Below are positions 25,231-37,611 of a DNA stretch of 64,000 bases, piece by piece. Below the pieces are notes generated by a model. It searched no databases. It was not told the origin of the DNA and saw only the letters and a program-made list of their open reading frames with translations. Each line of letters opens with the position of its first letter. Position 1 is the first letter of the stretch. The stretch lies in the NCBI GenBank assembly GCA_963682055.1, contig OY821744.1, forward strand, positions 2,547,001 to 2,611,000, read 5' to 3'. A program made the translations under genes and the position numbers. The DNA comes from Primula veris (taxonomy: Eukaryota; Streptophyta; Magnoliopsida; Ericales; Primulaceae).

Positions 25231-25609
25231 AATTCTGTTTGTGTATAGTGAGAAAATTACACTTGTATTTCATGTTACCAAAACCGCATGTGAATGTGCT
25301 GGTGAAGAATCAATTTATCTTTTAAATTATTTGTAATGGAAATTTGTTTGGGCAAATTAACCTATAATTAACATTAGACATGCTGAGATGTTACAGTCTA
25401 ATTTTCAGAAAAAATGGTTTCAAACTAAATACATCCAGCTTACTTTGCAAGCTCAAAAGGTTGTACCTAAGCACATCATAAATATATCCATTTAGCATTA
25501 ATGTATATCTGTTTATAAATATCCTCCACACTTGTCCATCTTATCTTGATCATTATTAGCCTTAGACATCATTATCTTTAATATTCGTTGATCAGAATAT
25601 TCATACTAG

Positions 25610-26031
25610 TTTTGTTAATTTTTTATTGTTAAATAGTGACACATTATCATTTAAAAAGCTATTAAATGACACATATGTATATTAAGTTAAACATCCATAT
25701 TAGTTTTAACTTTAACAATATTATCTGTTTTAACTAAAAATTAATTATTCAAAATATAGTAATATGGATAGGTGTTGAGAGAAAATAAATAGCATTATGG
25801 TAGAAATATAAAATATATAGGATGATAAATAACAGTTAATTGTGGTTGTTGATATACTTTTTTGACATGTCATCAAATAATAACAATTAAAAAAATTATT
25901 ATCTTTAACAATGTTTTTAATATGTATAAAGTTAACACACACTTTAACATAACTAATGAGGAGACAAAATTGTATTGTTAGCCAACATTTTTAGTTAACA
26001 ATAGAGATAACAACACTATTAGAGATGTTCT
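25610..26031. repeat. dispersed repeat, copy 1 (partner at 40.6 kb)
   Basis: Begins near TTGTTAAATAGTGACACAT and ends near AACAATAGAGATAACAACAC. The same ordered blocks (TTAAATGACACATATG, TTAGTTTTAAC/TTAGTTTCACG, ATAAAGTTAACACA/ATAAAGATAACACA) occur at 40597-41275. No open frame. The size and lack of coding suggest a non-autonomous DNA transposon, but I cannot fix its ends. Confidence 0.65.
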
Positions 26032-26371
26032 TAGTACATAAAAACATACTTAATTTTCAAATATCGAACTTTCAAATTTTGTTTAATATTAGGTACATAC
26101 AATGTAACATCATGTATCATTAAATTTAAAAACAAATAGTAAAAACGAGTAATTACTGTAGTAAACATTTCACCCTCTTTAACAGTCATATACAGCCAAT
26201 GGTGCGGTGGCCTCCATATCTTGTGCTAATATAAAAAGGAAATTATATAAGCACCTATAATTATTGCTCAAAAAGACCATAGCAATAACTTTCAAGCAAA
26301 AAAACAGTGTTTCTGTTTCTTTTTTCCATATGTGACAAGTAAAGGAAAAAGAGAATAAAAGAAAGTCCTCA

Positions 26372-26553
26372 CACTATAAAAAAATTATTAAAAAACGACG
26401 GGATTAATGACGGTATTTTTTGTTACGAGCTTATTAACGACGGTTTTTATGACGGCTTTGTGATAGTTTAGTCAATTTGTGACAGCTTTTTAAATTAGTG
26501 ATAGGTTTGTGACAGTTTTTTACTCTTATTAAATCAAACATTATTTTGTAGTG
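26372..26553. mobile_element. CACTA-like miniature element, copy 3
   Basis: It begins CACTATAAAAAAATT and ends ATTATTTTGTAGTG, with a perfect 3-bp target duplication TCA (26369-26371 and 26554-26556). The interior is clearly related to the element at 12264-12475 (GACGGGATTAATGACGG, TTTTTTGTTACGAGCTTATTA, AAATCAAACATTATTT) but lacks its internal 19-bp hairpin. Confidence 0.85.
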
Positions 26554-29016
26554 TCAATAGCTAGCTCTCTATATATTACCGGTGTGACATTTTTAATCAT
26601 CTTTCATATTATTCTTTAACCCAAACAAAGAGCTACGTTGAAGAAACATACTCCTTTGATATACGTCAACATTGTTCGAACAATAATGTAGACAATTCCT
26701 TTGATTTTTGCCTAGTTCTATTTCTCAAGACTGATGAATACGGTATTAAGTATAACGATTTTCGTTTAGGTACTTTAACTTATCGACTCATTAAATTGTA
26801 TTTTGGAATAGTAATGTGGAGGAGGAGAGTTGTTCGAGATTAGTTTTGGTGACCAAACCCTATGTTCTTTATATAGTAATACTGATTAGAATCTCATAAA
26901 ATCTAATCAGGTTACTATCGAGTAATACACATTACAAAACTCATACCAAACCATATGTTTTATTGGGCTATTCTTAGTAGATCACTTAGTTAGCTCATTC
27001 AAGAATATTAACACAAATATAATTGTCTTAATTAATTAGCTCACACGTTAGGTTACTAAAATAACCTAACATTCGGTTCTAAAATTTATTTTGAAATATG
27101 AATTTGGGGCTAACTTAGGGAAATGCTTAAAATTCGTGAATAGAATCATAGTTCATTCTTTTGTAATCTCGACATATTCGGCATGCCTTTTTTACTTTAG
27201 TCCTTCACTCATCGGTGTACCTTTTACCGATTCAGTTCAGCAATTATGCATCATAGTAGTAAAAGTTGCCTTATGGCTCGATTCTCATCTACGAAAATAA
27301 AAGTTAAATACTCGGGAAAAAAGAAATGTTTCATATTTTGATTTGTTTGTAACAGCAAAATACATTGATTTGTTATCAGCATCATTCTTCTAGTACGTTT
27401 GTGTCTTATTCAGTTGCGAGCTTTCGAAAAATGAAAGAAAAACACGGTTTTCATACCACTTTGTCAATATTGAGACTAATCGGAGGGTTAGAAATAAAAT
27501 AAATCAGCCTGTTGGCCCATTGAAATAACTCACTTCCAATTAAACTTTATGGATTCGATCCCCACTATGCATGCTATATATGACCAATATCATAAGCTTT
27601 TTATTCAACTAAGGACCATATTTTCTACTATGAAAGTGGACGTTCTAGTCGACTTAATTTCGTGCTGAAACCAAAATTATATGCATTTGTAAAATCAAGA
27701 TTCTTTTCTTTAAGTGGTCCACATACTAATATTCTTCGTTACTTGGTATAGTCAACAAAATTCAGAGACACCAAAGAAAAACTATGTAACATTTTTACTT
27801 GGTATAGAAAATATTTCTGAACACTTGCATGTGAAGTTTGTCTAGAGCAATTTACACTTACTTGTAAATTACATAAGAATAAGATCAAATAAGATCCATC
27901 GTATCAGTTTCGTATATGATTCATTTATATTAAATATGAGAAAACTGTTCTAAAATTATATACGCATCAGTTTCCTTATCATCATCTTAAATTTACATGA
28001 ATTCAAATATCTCTCAAATATAAATGATTAAGATGTTCACTTATAATTAAAATAATAATTTATCTTTCTTACTTTTCTCTTATTCTCTCTCCTTTATTTG
28101 TATTTTTCACATATAAATTAATAAAATAACAAAAATATGAGTTATATAGTTTTGATAGAGAAATGGATAAAAAAAACTGATAATTTGTATAAAACAAAAC
28201 GTTTACTTATAAGTAGTAAAAATGTATTTTTTACTTTAAATACGAGAAAACTTTTAAGTTATTTAATGTGATTGTTCTAGTAAATTAATTTGGGTTGAAA
28301 AAAATTGATAGAAGTATATATATTAAAATATAGTAATATTTAGTTATGATAATAAATTTGATAGGCAGTCTGAAAAATGTATAAAATTAAACTGTTACCC
28401 TAAAAATATAAAGTGATGCTAATTATATTAAATATGAAGAAAAGTGTAAGAAAACTGGTGTGCATGCTCTAAGTTAATATTAATTGTTGTAATCAAATAA
28501 GTAAAAGTAAAAGCTTATGGCTTCTTTCTAAAAGACCACAGCAAATTGCATGCTGGTATAATATTGATCATATAAGAGACACGCTTTTTAAGTAACTTTG
28601 TCACGTTATTTAACACAGTAGCTACAAGATAATGGTTTTTACAACTTGCACTTTGGCATGCTTTTTGTCACTCTTCGACCTTCTTGCACATTAGCTACCT
28701 TTTATCAAACTTTACTGAATCTTTATTAAAGTAGTGCAATTTTTTATTATCTGGGCTCATTATTCCTCTCACATATAGTTAATTAACTTATCCATCTGAA
28801 CAAGGATATATGATCATTTTGTCCAATTATCCTGTTTCTAAAAAGATGCATTTAATTTTTAAAGTAATGTATAATATCATGATATTGCTTCTTATACTGA
28901 ATACTTGAATAGTTTAAACAATTTAGTGTTTACATCCATATTGACAAGTCCAACCACCATGTTCAATAATTTCAAAAGTTTCCCAATTTTGATACATTAG
29001 GTGTTGCAGTATTATT

Positions 29017-29163
29017 GATTTCACTTAGGTAACCACCAATTATAAGATGCTTCCGAACCAACATCATATTGAAAATTTCATAATAATTAAGCTTGATTTC
29101 ACTTAGGTAACCACCAATTATTCCGAACCAACACCATATTGAAAATTTCATAATAATGAAGCT
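29017..29163. repeat. two-copy tandem repeat (about 75 bp)
   Basis: GATTTCACTTAGGTAACCAC starts at 29017 and again at 29095. Both copies run through CCGAACCAACA(T/C)CATATTG and AAATTTCATAATAAT to the end at about 29163. The first copy has eight extra bases. No coding content. Confidence 0.88.
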
Positions 29164-29467
29164 AAACATGTGTCCAACAATATCCAACTCCCAACTTACT
29201 AAAATAGTAATACAATTTTCCCTTACCGGTAAATTTGTATTTTGATTTGAAAATAAGATGAAATTGTACCAAACTACTTCAATCAATTTGACGTCTTCCA
29301 AATGGTAGCTTATCACTTGGAAATTTTATAACTATAGTATTCCTTTAAGCATAAAAACAGATGATAATGGAACTTAATTAATACCAAAACAAGACTTGTA
29401 CCTGAAGTTGGTTTGGCATGTATGATTTAACAATTTTCATAGCTATACTTTCTAAACATGTGATTAA

Positions 29468-29704
29468 CTCCATCCGTTTATGTTTAATTGTTCACTACGA
29501 AACTACGTGTAATTTTGAATGGTCAAGAATTTATATCAAAATTGTCGGAATGAAAATTTTTAAAAGTTGATCATATAGTTCAAATGTTAATTTTTTTTAT
29601 TAGATTTAAAAAAAATTCATTTCGACAATTTTGATACAAGTTATAAGCCGATTAAAATTGCACGTAATTTCGTATTGAACAATTAAATGAGAACGGAGAC
29701 GAGA
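29468..29704. mobile_element. Stowaway-like MITE, copy B
   Basis: Starts CTCCATCCGTTTATGTTTAA and ends AACAATTAAATGAGAACGG plus a few bases. The arms pair (GTGTAATTTTGAATGGTC near 29510 with GATTAAAATTGCACGTAAT near 29650; AAAATTGTCGG with CGACAATTTTGATAC). Same family as the elements at 33138 and 56474. The exact ends and TA duplication are unclear here. Confidence 0.7.
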
Positions 29705-30587
29705 GTGTCGTGTGGGCTTCCAACCTAGCAACGGTCACAGAGATCATCAAATTAAATGCCTCTCACCCTTTGGTGTCAATTTTTAGTTAGGGGAACTTCA
29801 TAACCTACTTATTAAATTGTTAAATTTTGTGTTAAAATTAGCAACCACACTGATGGATGAGGTGACAATCAATTTATTATTTCATTTTATTTTAAATTGT
29901 TTAATACAGTAATCATAGAGTTCATTTATCTCATTAACTACTAACAATATATTAATAAAATATACTTTTGTTAGCCAAAATCAGTTAGTTCAATATACAC
30001 AACAAATACAAATTAAAGTTAGATCGTATGAATGTAATTTAATGAGTATTTTTTTACTTATTTAACAATAATTAGCTAGCTAAATTTGTGAAGTGCATGA
30101 TAGATGTTTTGAAATAAATAATTAGAATGGAGAATGCTTTGGTTGTTGGGCACAAATATTAAATACTCTGGAGCCAAGTAGTTTACTTGATAATGCATAA
30201 CTACCATTCAACTACTTTGAAATAAATTTATATGACTTAATAATTAAGGCACTTTTCCTTTCAAAAAAATAATTAAGGCACTTTTACGCCATAATTTTTA
30301 AGAATGCATGAAACAACCATGAAGCTTTATAGGGACAGAGAAGAAACCCAAAATATAAAAGAAGTACTATGTACGTGTTTGTTTCTTTTTATGTGTACTT
30401 TAATTTATATAATAAATTGTATATATAGATGAATTACTATGATACAGAATTCCAACGATTGTAAATGAATGAACCTAGCTAGGTCCTAGCTTATATAAAG
30501 GGATCTCTTTTAATATATTAGCTTAAGAACAATCACATAAATAATATTAATCAACTTTTTTCCATTTCTACAAAAAATAATGATCCT

Positions 30588-30975
30588 GAGGTCATAATTG
30601 GCAGAAGCATGGCTTTTAAGGACCGCATGTCAAAGAGCGAAGGACCATAATTGAAATCAAGTCGATTTCGAATCGGATAACATAACGCTGATACAATGTT
30701 GCAAGGGAAATACGAATGAAGTTTCATGGGAAATTAAATCTTTTGTTACAGATATCCGTGAACTTGCTTGCGGTAATAATTGAAGTTTTTGCTGGAGCCC
30801 GAGATAATTGGAGTTTTTCGGCAAATTGTTTAGCGAATCATGCTAGAATAGCTTCTGATAATTCATGTTATTTTGGTGTTTTTGACCATTTTTTGTCCTT
30901 ATTGTATAATGGTTTAATTGAATGAAAGTATCACTTTTATTTATTTAAAAAAAAAAAAAAGAGGTCATAATTGGC
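30588..30975 (+). mobile_element. 5'-truncated LINE with poly(A) tail and 15-bp target duplication
   Basis: GAGGTCATAATTGGC occurs at 30588-30602 and again at 30961-30975. Between them (30603-30960) is a fragment ending in about 14 A residues. The insert decodes as the end of an RNase H-like domain of a plant LINE: AEAWLLRTACQRAKDHN, stop, NQVDFESDNITLIQCCKG, and then SFVTDIRELACGNN with further stops and frameshifts, and LANHA. Perfect target duplications, a 3' poly(A) and heavy 5' truncation are the marks of target-primed reverse transcription. The in-frame stops show that it is dead or was copied from a dead template. Confidence 0.93.
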
Positions 30976-32040
30976 TACCCTTCATTACTATGTAAACCTT
31001 TAGGTATTTTTTAAGTTTATTGAACGTATTGGGAAAAAAAGGTTTCTCTTTTATATACATGAAGATAAGGTTTTACTTTGAGACCTATAAATAGTCAGAC
31101 CGTCATTATGATGGCAAGAGTTGATATCTAATTAATGACTAATTCTATATGTTTATAAAGAGTTGATATTACATGATATGATTTTATCTCGGTGCATTAT
31201 GTAAAAATTAAACGTGTTTTTTTCGATCGCAATTGCTAAAGCGTATATTGTTTTATTGATGTATGCGTGGTTTTGTAAAAACCATTGTCTTACGGGTTTT
31301 TTTCTATTAGATCCTTCTGCTTGATTAGTGTGTTTTGATCGAGTTTATTTGTGTGATGGCACTCCGATGGCGTTTTTCTCGGCCTAGTCTGCGTGGGACC
31401 TCTTCTGGACCTCACATGTTACTTTTGCTTACCACGACACTCTCAGCCGTTTTCCACCTTCGATGATTCGTGACGCGCTCAACAAGATTTCAGTCCTGTT
31501 TATTTTGCTAGTTAAGACTTTTTCTCTTTTGTATTTTATGTTTAATTTGGTTATTATATTTTGCCTATCCGGATGGAAGGATTTAGTATAAGTCTTATTT
31601 ATGTATTTCTCATTTCTCGTAACTTTTTGGAGCTTGTTCCAATAGACAATGATACGTGTATAAGTTTGTTATTTTCATTAATGATAAGATGGTTAGTTTG
31701 TTGATTTAAATGATTTAAAGAGAAGATTCGTAAATGGCATTTGTATAAAAGGTGATACATTTCCCTTTTCACAATCATGCAGTATATATAAACAACCAAC
31801 TAGAAAATCTTCAGGTAATTAATTTTGTTTATCTTTGACAATTCAAGTCTTTGAACTATTAATTTTGTTTGAAGCAAGTAAGAAAGTGGCAACAAGTTTG
31901 ACCGGGACTTTGTCACACAATCAGCATATAATATATGGTAGCACACAAGATTCTGCCACTTGGAATATACTATATGTTATTCCTAATTTGATTAGTCTTA
32001 TACTCTATACCATTTATGTACTGATTAACGAGAGCATATT

Positions 32041-32215
32041 CACTAAGAAAAAATTTATTTATCGTCCGTTTACTTTTTGAGCTAAATTAAGTGTCGCTAA
32101 ATTTTAAAAACAGAATAACAATTAATCATGTCGCTAAATGTTGTTAAAATTTAACTACACTCAATTTATAACATTTTTCAAAAACGTAAGCGTACAAGAA
32201 TTTTTTATTGTAATG
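32041..32215. mobile_element. CACTA-like miniature element, copy 4
   Basis: It begins CACTAAGAAAAAATTT and ends AATTTTTTATTGTAATG, with target duplication ATT on both sides (32038-32040, 32216-32218). The interior has AAGTGTCGCTAAATTTTA and ATGTCGCTAAATGTTG blocks like the element at 19402. The 3' end reads TAATG rather than TAGTG, a one-base decay of the terminal repeat. Confidence 0.75.
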
Positions 32216-33137
32216 ATTGCAACCCGAGTATCTATTATATACAGTAGAATATCAATCGGTATGACTTTTCTTTATGTTAGCTATAGGCCATAGTTTAATG
32301 TTCCTATGGGTTTCAAGTATACCACGAATCTTCTAACGCCCATAATACTGGAAAATATACATTGGCCTCTTTTGGTTGAGTTGGGATTGTGGTATGAAGA
32401 TTAAAAATACCGTCGGAGCTATAAATACCGTGTTTGATACGAAAAATGGAGACGAGACTATTAGTAATATGTGATTAGAAATGATGAGAAATTTAGGTAT
32501 TTAGAGTAATATGGGGTGTGGTATATATATATATTAAAATCATATATATATATGTGTGTATTTTGCAAGTTTATTTATTATGGATATAAATGTAAATTTG
32601 TAAAATAGTACAATCTTAATAAAAATCAAACAAACACTTCATTGATATTTCATGTCTATACTGTTAATCCGGTCTTTATTTATTATTCCGCCATAATTCA
32701 AAAATATTTCTAGTCTCATTACTACTAATACCATAAACAAACGAATTCAAAAAGTAATATTGATTGATTTTAATTCTGTTTAGAAAAATATTGATTCCAC
32801 CAAAAAAAAGGATATTGTTAGGTTGATAGGTATATGATTAAAAAAATCACTAGACCGATGCGTGATCAAAGCATTCAGTCGGCAAAAAACAAGGATTAAT
32901 AAAATTTACCAAAACTAGAATAAAATAAGAAGTTGGAATTCCATTTTCTTAATTTTGTAGATAACTAGTATTCATTCCATTTAATTTCTAGTTTAAACTT
33001 ATATTCATCGCATATTCATTTTCATTTTTCTCTTGAGAAGTACGACTTGCGAAGAAATCAAGACGAGAGACTAAAGAGAAAGTTCTAAGCTCAATATTAC
33101 AGTAACTTATTTTTACACATAATCCATAATATATATA

Positions 33138-33372
33138 CTCACTCTCTTTCCAATTAATTATCTTTTACGAAATTACGTGTAATTTTAACCGGCTTATAAT
33201 ATGTATCAAAATTGTCGAAATGAAAAATTTCAAAACTAAATCATATAATTTAATGTTTGAACTATATTATTAACTTTTGAAAAATTTTATTCTGATAATT
33301 TTGATACAAGTTATTAGCCGGTCAAAATTGCATGTAGTTTCGTAATAAACAATTAATTGGAAACGGATGAAG
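33138..33372. mobile_element. Stowaway-like MITE, copy C
   Basis: 235 bp, TA on both sides (33136-33137, 33373-33374). It begins CTCACTCTCTTTCCAATTAA and ends AATTAATTGGAAACGGATG plus AAG. The arms pair through ACGAAATTACGTGTAATTTT and GTCAAAATTGCATGTAGTTT. It is the same length as copies A and E. Confidence 0.85.
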
Positions 33373-35693
33373 TATAAGTTTATATGAGTTAGTACTTAAT
33401 TCATTTTAATTTCTATATGGTGCACTTTCAAAATATATTTAGCACTCATTTTGGTATGGGTTATTTTGCTCTATGACTAGGTAACAAATACATAACGACT
33501 ATCAAAACTTGAACGTTACGTTGGAAGTTGAAACCGATTTTCTAGTTTTTTTAGAAGATTTGGTGGAGATGTTGGAAGTTGGGCCATGGGCAAAAAAGCA
33601 AGAAAATTATTTGCAAATATTTTATGTAACGATATATCACATGATTTGGACCTCCTAATGGGTGCCGAGTCATGTATACCCACTTTTGTGTCATAATAAT
33701 TCTTTTCGGTGGCATGTATCTAATTATTGTGGATAGTGGCTTCCATTCGACCCTAATAATGAAAAATATTTTAGTCATTTGAAGTTTATTTCATATTGTC
33801 TTCAAAAGCTAAATTATTGCACACATTACACAACGTGATACTTCAAATTTTATTTGATATATATGTAGTTCCTTGGCAGGAAATAATATTTGTTGTGACA
33901 CCAATTCTTACGCAAAAATCAAATTGCAAGTGAATCAACAAAGAGTACTTGAGCATAATCTGAATAAAAAAACACTTTTCTTTGTCACCGTAACTAGAAA
34001 TTAGAACTAAAACAATTACTCGTTCCGAGTTTTGAAGAAATGATAAAGTTAATCTCTTTTCTAAATACACGCTTCATACACTGATATAAGTAAAAGATTC
34101 ACACGAAGTGATCAGTGTATGTTATTCTATTCTTTTTGTAGTAGCAAAGGCCTTTTAGTCCTTAGATTACCGACTCGACAAATCGAATCCGTAACTTTTT
34201 TCTTGAATTTGAGAATCATACTAATGTCTTCAAAATGAAGGGGGCAAGTAGAATTTTTATTGAAACTAAGATAATCTTTAGCTTAATTTACCTTTTATTA
34301 TTATTATTATTATTATTACTATGGTGTACATTATTTCTACTATTTCATAAAATGAAGAGTATAAAATCCATTAATCCCCTTATTTCATGGGGCAATCTAT
34401 ATATGCAAGCCTTCACATGGCACGATTCTTCATGACCCAACCATATCACTTGATAAACAAAACCATTTTATTTTATTTTAATTTCTAAAAACAAATATTT
34501 CTATTGGGAAAAATAAACAAACTAGTAAATGTTCCCACGGATTTGCTAGAACAAGGTAACAGCACATAGGCATACGTGTTAGTTGTATAGAGAATAGTAA
34601 GATTTAATACTAATTTACGTGGCAGGTGATTTATGGACACATACAAAAGAGTCCGTTATTTAAACGTCTCATTCTTTTTATTTTTTGCATAATAACATGC
34701 CCATTGTTTTCACACCCACTGGTTAGTTATTATCCAACCATAATTTATAAAATCCGTGACCTTATTTTTCTTATTATTACTTTTGTGTAAAAGTTAAAAG
34801 TTTTTAAAATTTGAGGAACTTGTTTTTGTCGACTGATCTTGTTCTAGAAGGGATTAATTAATAAGTTTAGCAATTGTTGAATAAGTTTCTTCTTATGAGT
34901 CATCTTTAAATATTTGATTAAACGACTACTTAAAGTGACAAAAACGACTTCTTATTTCGGTACGGAATGAATACAATATTCCCTTAATTGTTACTACTAC
35001 ACCATAGGCAATAAATAACCCTTTTAACTTCAAGAAATACATGATTTATACCCCCATTAATAAACGTCCAAATTAAACTAATTAAAATAAAATAGACAAA
35101 TAGGACCCCTTACAACTAGCATATTCATAAAATATAATAAATAATAAAAATAAAATTCCAAACCCCCTCACTCTATACCACTCACCTCACCTGACTCTAT
35201 ATTAAATTTATCGAATATGAAAAGTCTAAAAACAGAAACATCATATTTTCTCCTTCTAATTCAATTTTGTCAAAAATGAAAAATTACGTGCACAAATCTT
35301 TTATTAATGCTCGTTCCACCTCTTATTCATAAATGAGAACAAAATACATTTATATTTTTTAACGTTTTACACTTTAATTTCTCATACGAGACACTATTAC
35401 CCTTTACTTAACTGGTAAAGCAAGAAATACTCACCCCGTCTCATTTAATAAGATAATTGAGAAATCCATATTTAGGAAATATATAATTAATAAAAACGCC
35501 ATTTGATTTAGTTAAATTTGGAGTGCTTTTTAAGTGTATACAGATTCAATATGGGCAATAAATTAAATTTCACGTGTATAACAAATATTTTAGAAAAATT
35601 TATTTAATTCAAAACATTTTTTTTAAAAAAAACTATCAATTAATTTGGTTTCGTACCAATGAAATATACAATACTACCATGTAGACGCTGACA

Positions 35694-35945
35694 AAAACCC
35701 GAAAAAACCGAACCGAACCGGAAAAAAGCAAAACCGAAAAAGTTTCGGTTTACAATAAAACCGAACCGAAAAAAACAAAAATACCGAAAAAGGCCTAAAA
35801 ACCAAAAATAAAACCGAAAAAATCCGAAACCAGACCGAAAAAACTGGTTCGGTTCGGTCCAAAAAATAAAAAGACCGAAACCGAAAAAAACAAAAATCTG
35901 CTCGGTTTCGATTTTGCTAAAATCTGCTCGGTTTCGATTTTACCA
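35694..35945. repeat. AACCGAA-rich dispersed repeat, copy 1
   Basis: A dense array of AACCGAA and ACCGAAAAA motifs, including ACCGAACCGAACCGG, with inverted TTCGGTTCGG motifs and two copies of CTGCTCGGTTTCGATTTT at the right end. A second member lies at about 63816-64000. Such CCGAA-rich repeats are common in plant genomes; the class is not certain. The open frames through it are repeat artefacts. Confidence 0.7.
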
Positions 35946-36074
35946 AAAACTTCAAAATTAAACTAAACTAGTTAAAATAAAATAGTAGACAAATAGGACC
36001 GGTACAAGTAGCATATTCATAAAATATAATAAAAAATAAAAATAAAAATAAAATTCCAAACCGCCTCACTCTCC

Positions 36075-36083
36075 CTATATATT
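36075..36083 (+). promoter_or_regulatory. candidate TATA box of the serine-rich gene
   Basis: CTATATATTC in a CT-rich context, about 170 bp before the ATG at 36249. Transcription would start near 36105-36115, leaving a CT- and A-rich leader. An upstream ATG at 36104 opens a 16-codon reading frame (36104-36154) that would count as a uORF only if transcription starts further upstream. Confidence 0.55.
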
Positions 36084-36248
36084 CACCCTCTCGTCTATCA
36101 CTTATGTTTGCCAATTTACTCTCTCTCATACACACTAAACAAACTCCTAAATAATCCCTTCTCTCAAATCAAATCCCAGCCGTACACGTCACCAAAAACC
36201 TCTCAGATCAAATCCCAACCGTCCTCTTCACCAAAACTCAAAAAAAAC

Positions 36249-36755
36249 ATGTCAGTTTCTAGAAGATCAAGTGGTCCGGTTATCCGTTCAATCTCACCAT
36301 CCCCAAGATCCTCACCGTACACGTCATCATCATTAAACAGCTTCAACTCATCCTCACCGTCGATCCGGTTCTCCCTCCTCGACCGTCCGATCTCCCCCTC
36401 ACGCTCAATCTCCACCGTCCGATCAAATTCAAAACCAATCTCGGTTACGAAAACCGTAAAACGCACTTGCATGTGTTCGCCTACGACGCACCCGGGCTCC
36501 TTTCGCTGCTCCCTCCACAAAAACAATAATAATAATAATAATATTAATAATAAATATGGAAATAGGAATAATGGGTTGAACGCTAGGAGATCGGCGATGA
36601 CGAACTCTTTGGTACGGATCGGGACCGTTGAAGGCGAGATTGTGAAACGGGCTTTGACCGCTTTGATTAGGCCTTCGTCTCATCATCAGCGTCGACGCGG
36701 CGTTTTTCAACCGAGGATGAGCCGGTTATCTGTTATGTCAAAGATAGAGGACTAA
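36249..36755 (+). CDS. small serine-rich protein of a conserved plant family, function unknown
   Basis: 168 aa, no intron seen. The ATG at 36249 is used because the frame upstream to 36108 has no ATG and reads through leader sequence. Seen: an N-terminal half very rich in Ser, Pro and Arg (RSSGPVIRSISPSPRSS); a conserved Cys block CMCSPTTHPGSFRCSLH; an Asn run encoded by AAT repeats (about 36524-36553); then a conserved basic C-terminal block with NSLVRIG, EGEIVKRALTALIRPSSHH, QRRRG and SRLSVMSKIED. The Cys block and the C-terminal block mark the plant serine-rich protein-like family (Arabidopsis At5g25280/At5g11090 type, from memory). No enzymatic motif or membrane segment is visible. The Asn run sits in the variable linker, so length changes there may be tolerated. 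Confidence 0.88.
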   Translation: MSVSRRSSGPVIRSISPSPRSSPYTSSSLNSFNSSSPSIRFSLLDRPISPSRSISTVRSNSKPISVTKTVKRTCMCSPTTHPGSFRCSLHKNNNNNNNINNKYGNRNNGLNARRSAMTNSLVRIGTVEGEIVKRALTALIRPSSHHQRRRGVFQPRMSRLSVMSKIED

Positions 36756-37611
36756 TTATGTTATTATTAGAAGTTTTGGGGTGTTTTGGGGAAATTTAAT
36801 ATCTTTTTGTTTTGTATTTCCACCGAGAGTCTGTTTGTATAGGTACATATCTATATATATATATATATATATATATGATAAATCAAGTAGTTTTATGGAT
36901 GATTAATTAGTTTCTCATTAAATTGCATCGAATTAGTCTGTTATTCTTGATTTTTATTTTTTTGGTTGTTTATGCTAAAAATCTGCCTTTTAAAAGCTAA
37001 ATAATCCTACTGTTAAAAACTTAAAACACCCAGAAATTATAAAATAAAAAAAATCTAAAAATCAACTAAATTAAAGGTTTTTTTTTTAGTTCAAAGAAGT
37101 TTTTTTTTTACTAGTACTAAATTACTACATAAATGGTTTAATTGGGATTTTTTGTTGGTTTGATGTTTGATTAATTATTTTATGTCTAAAACATAGGATT
37201 GATTTTTTATTAGTAATTAATTACTAATGTTTTTGGCTTGGGTTGGACAATTATGTATAGGAATTTTTTTATGAACCATTTAAACCAAATAATTTAAGTA
37301 TAATTAGGATTTATTTTTGGTATGATGTTTGATTAACCCAGCAGTTTTTTTTAAAAAATCTTGTTTTTTTTATGAACTATTTAATCGCAAATAACTTGGG
37401 TTCTGTTAGTACTTAAATTTAGTTGTGAAACCCAGAAACCAGGTATTATATTTATTTTCTGTATAACTATGCTATTGCTGAAATTAAGGTGATTAATTTA
37501 AAATCTTGTTGTTATGGTGATTAATTTTTTTATTTTTATTTTTTGTTATTTAATTGAATAGAACTTGATGTTCAGTGAGGACTTAAATGTTTGGTGTGAT
37601 GGTTGTTATTA

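Larger units (their letters stand above)
24642..36070. other. large gene-free, repeat-rich interval
   Basis: No intact gene can be supported across about 11.4 kb. Identified contents: the right direct repeat of the pseudogene locus, an unclassified dispersed repeat (25610-26031), CACTA-like elements (26372-26553, 32041-32215), Stowaway-like elements (about 29468-29704, 33138-33372), a truncated LINE (30603-30960), a tandem repeat (29017-29163), and the AACCGAA-rich element before the serine-rich gene. A less AT-rich patch at about 31310-31520 could be a transposon remnant but has no recognisable motif. Short open frames such as 27091-27300 match nothing I know. Confidence 0.55.
35071..36090. 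repeat. duplicated promoter-proximal segment of the serine-rich gene, split by inserted sequence
   Basis: About 120 bp at 35071-35190 recurs at 35955-36090. Shared blocks are GTTAAAATAAAATAG, ACAAATAGGACC, TAGCATATTCATAAAATAT, AAAATAAAATTCCAAACC and CCTCACTCT. The second copy is the one directly in front of the gene and carries the TATA box; the first lacks it. The roughly 770 bp between the copies include the AACCGAA-rich element at 35694-35945. Confidence 0.82.

Noticed and set aside
27091..27300. Open frame of 69 aa
   Set aside because: No recognisable domain; it lies in repeat-rich intergenic DNA with no gene signals.
35674..35862. Minus-strand frame rich in Phe, Arg and Ser
   Set aside because: It is a translation of the AACCGAA repeat; the same pattern appears in the second copy at 63751-63951.
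36203..36710. Two minus-strand frames opposite the serine-rich gene
   Set aside because: They are antisense shadows. The plus-strand frame has the conserved family blocks and the promoter context.
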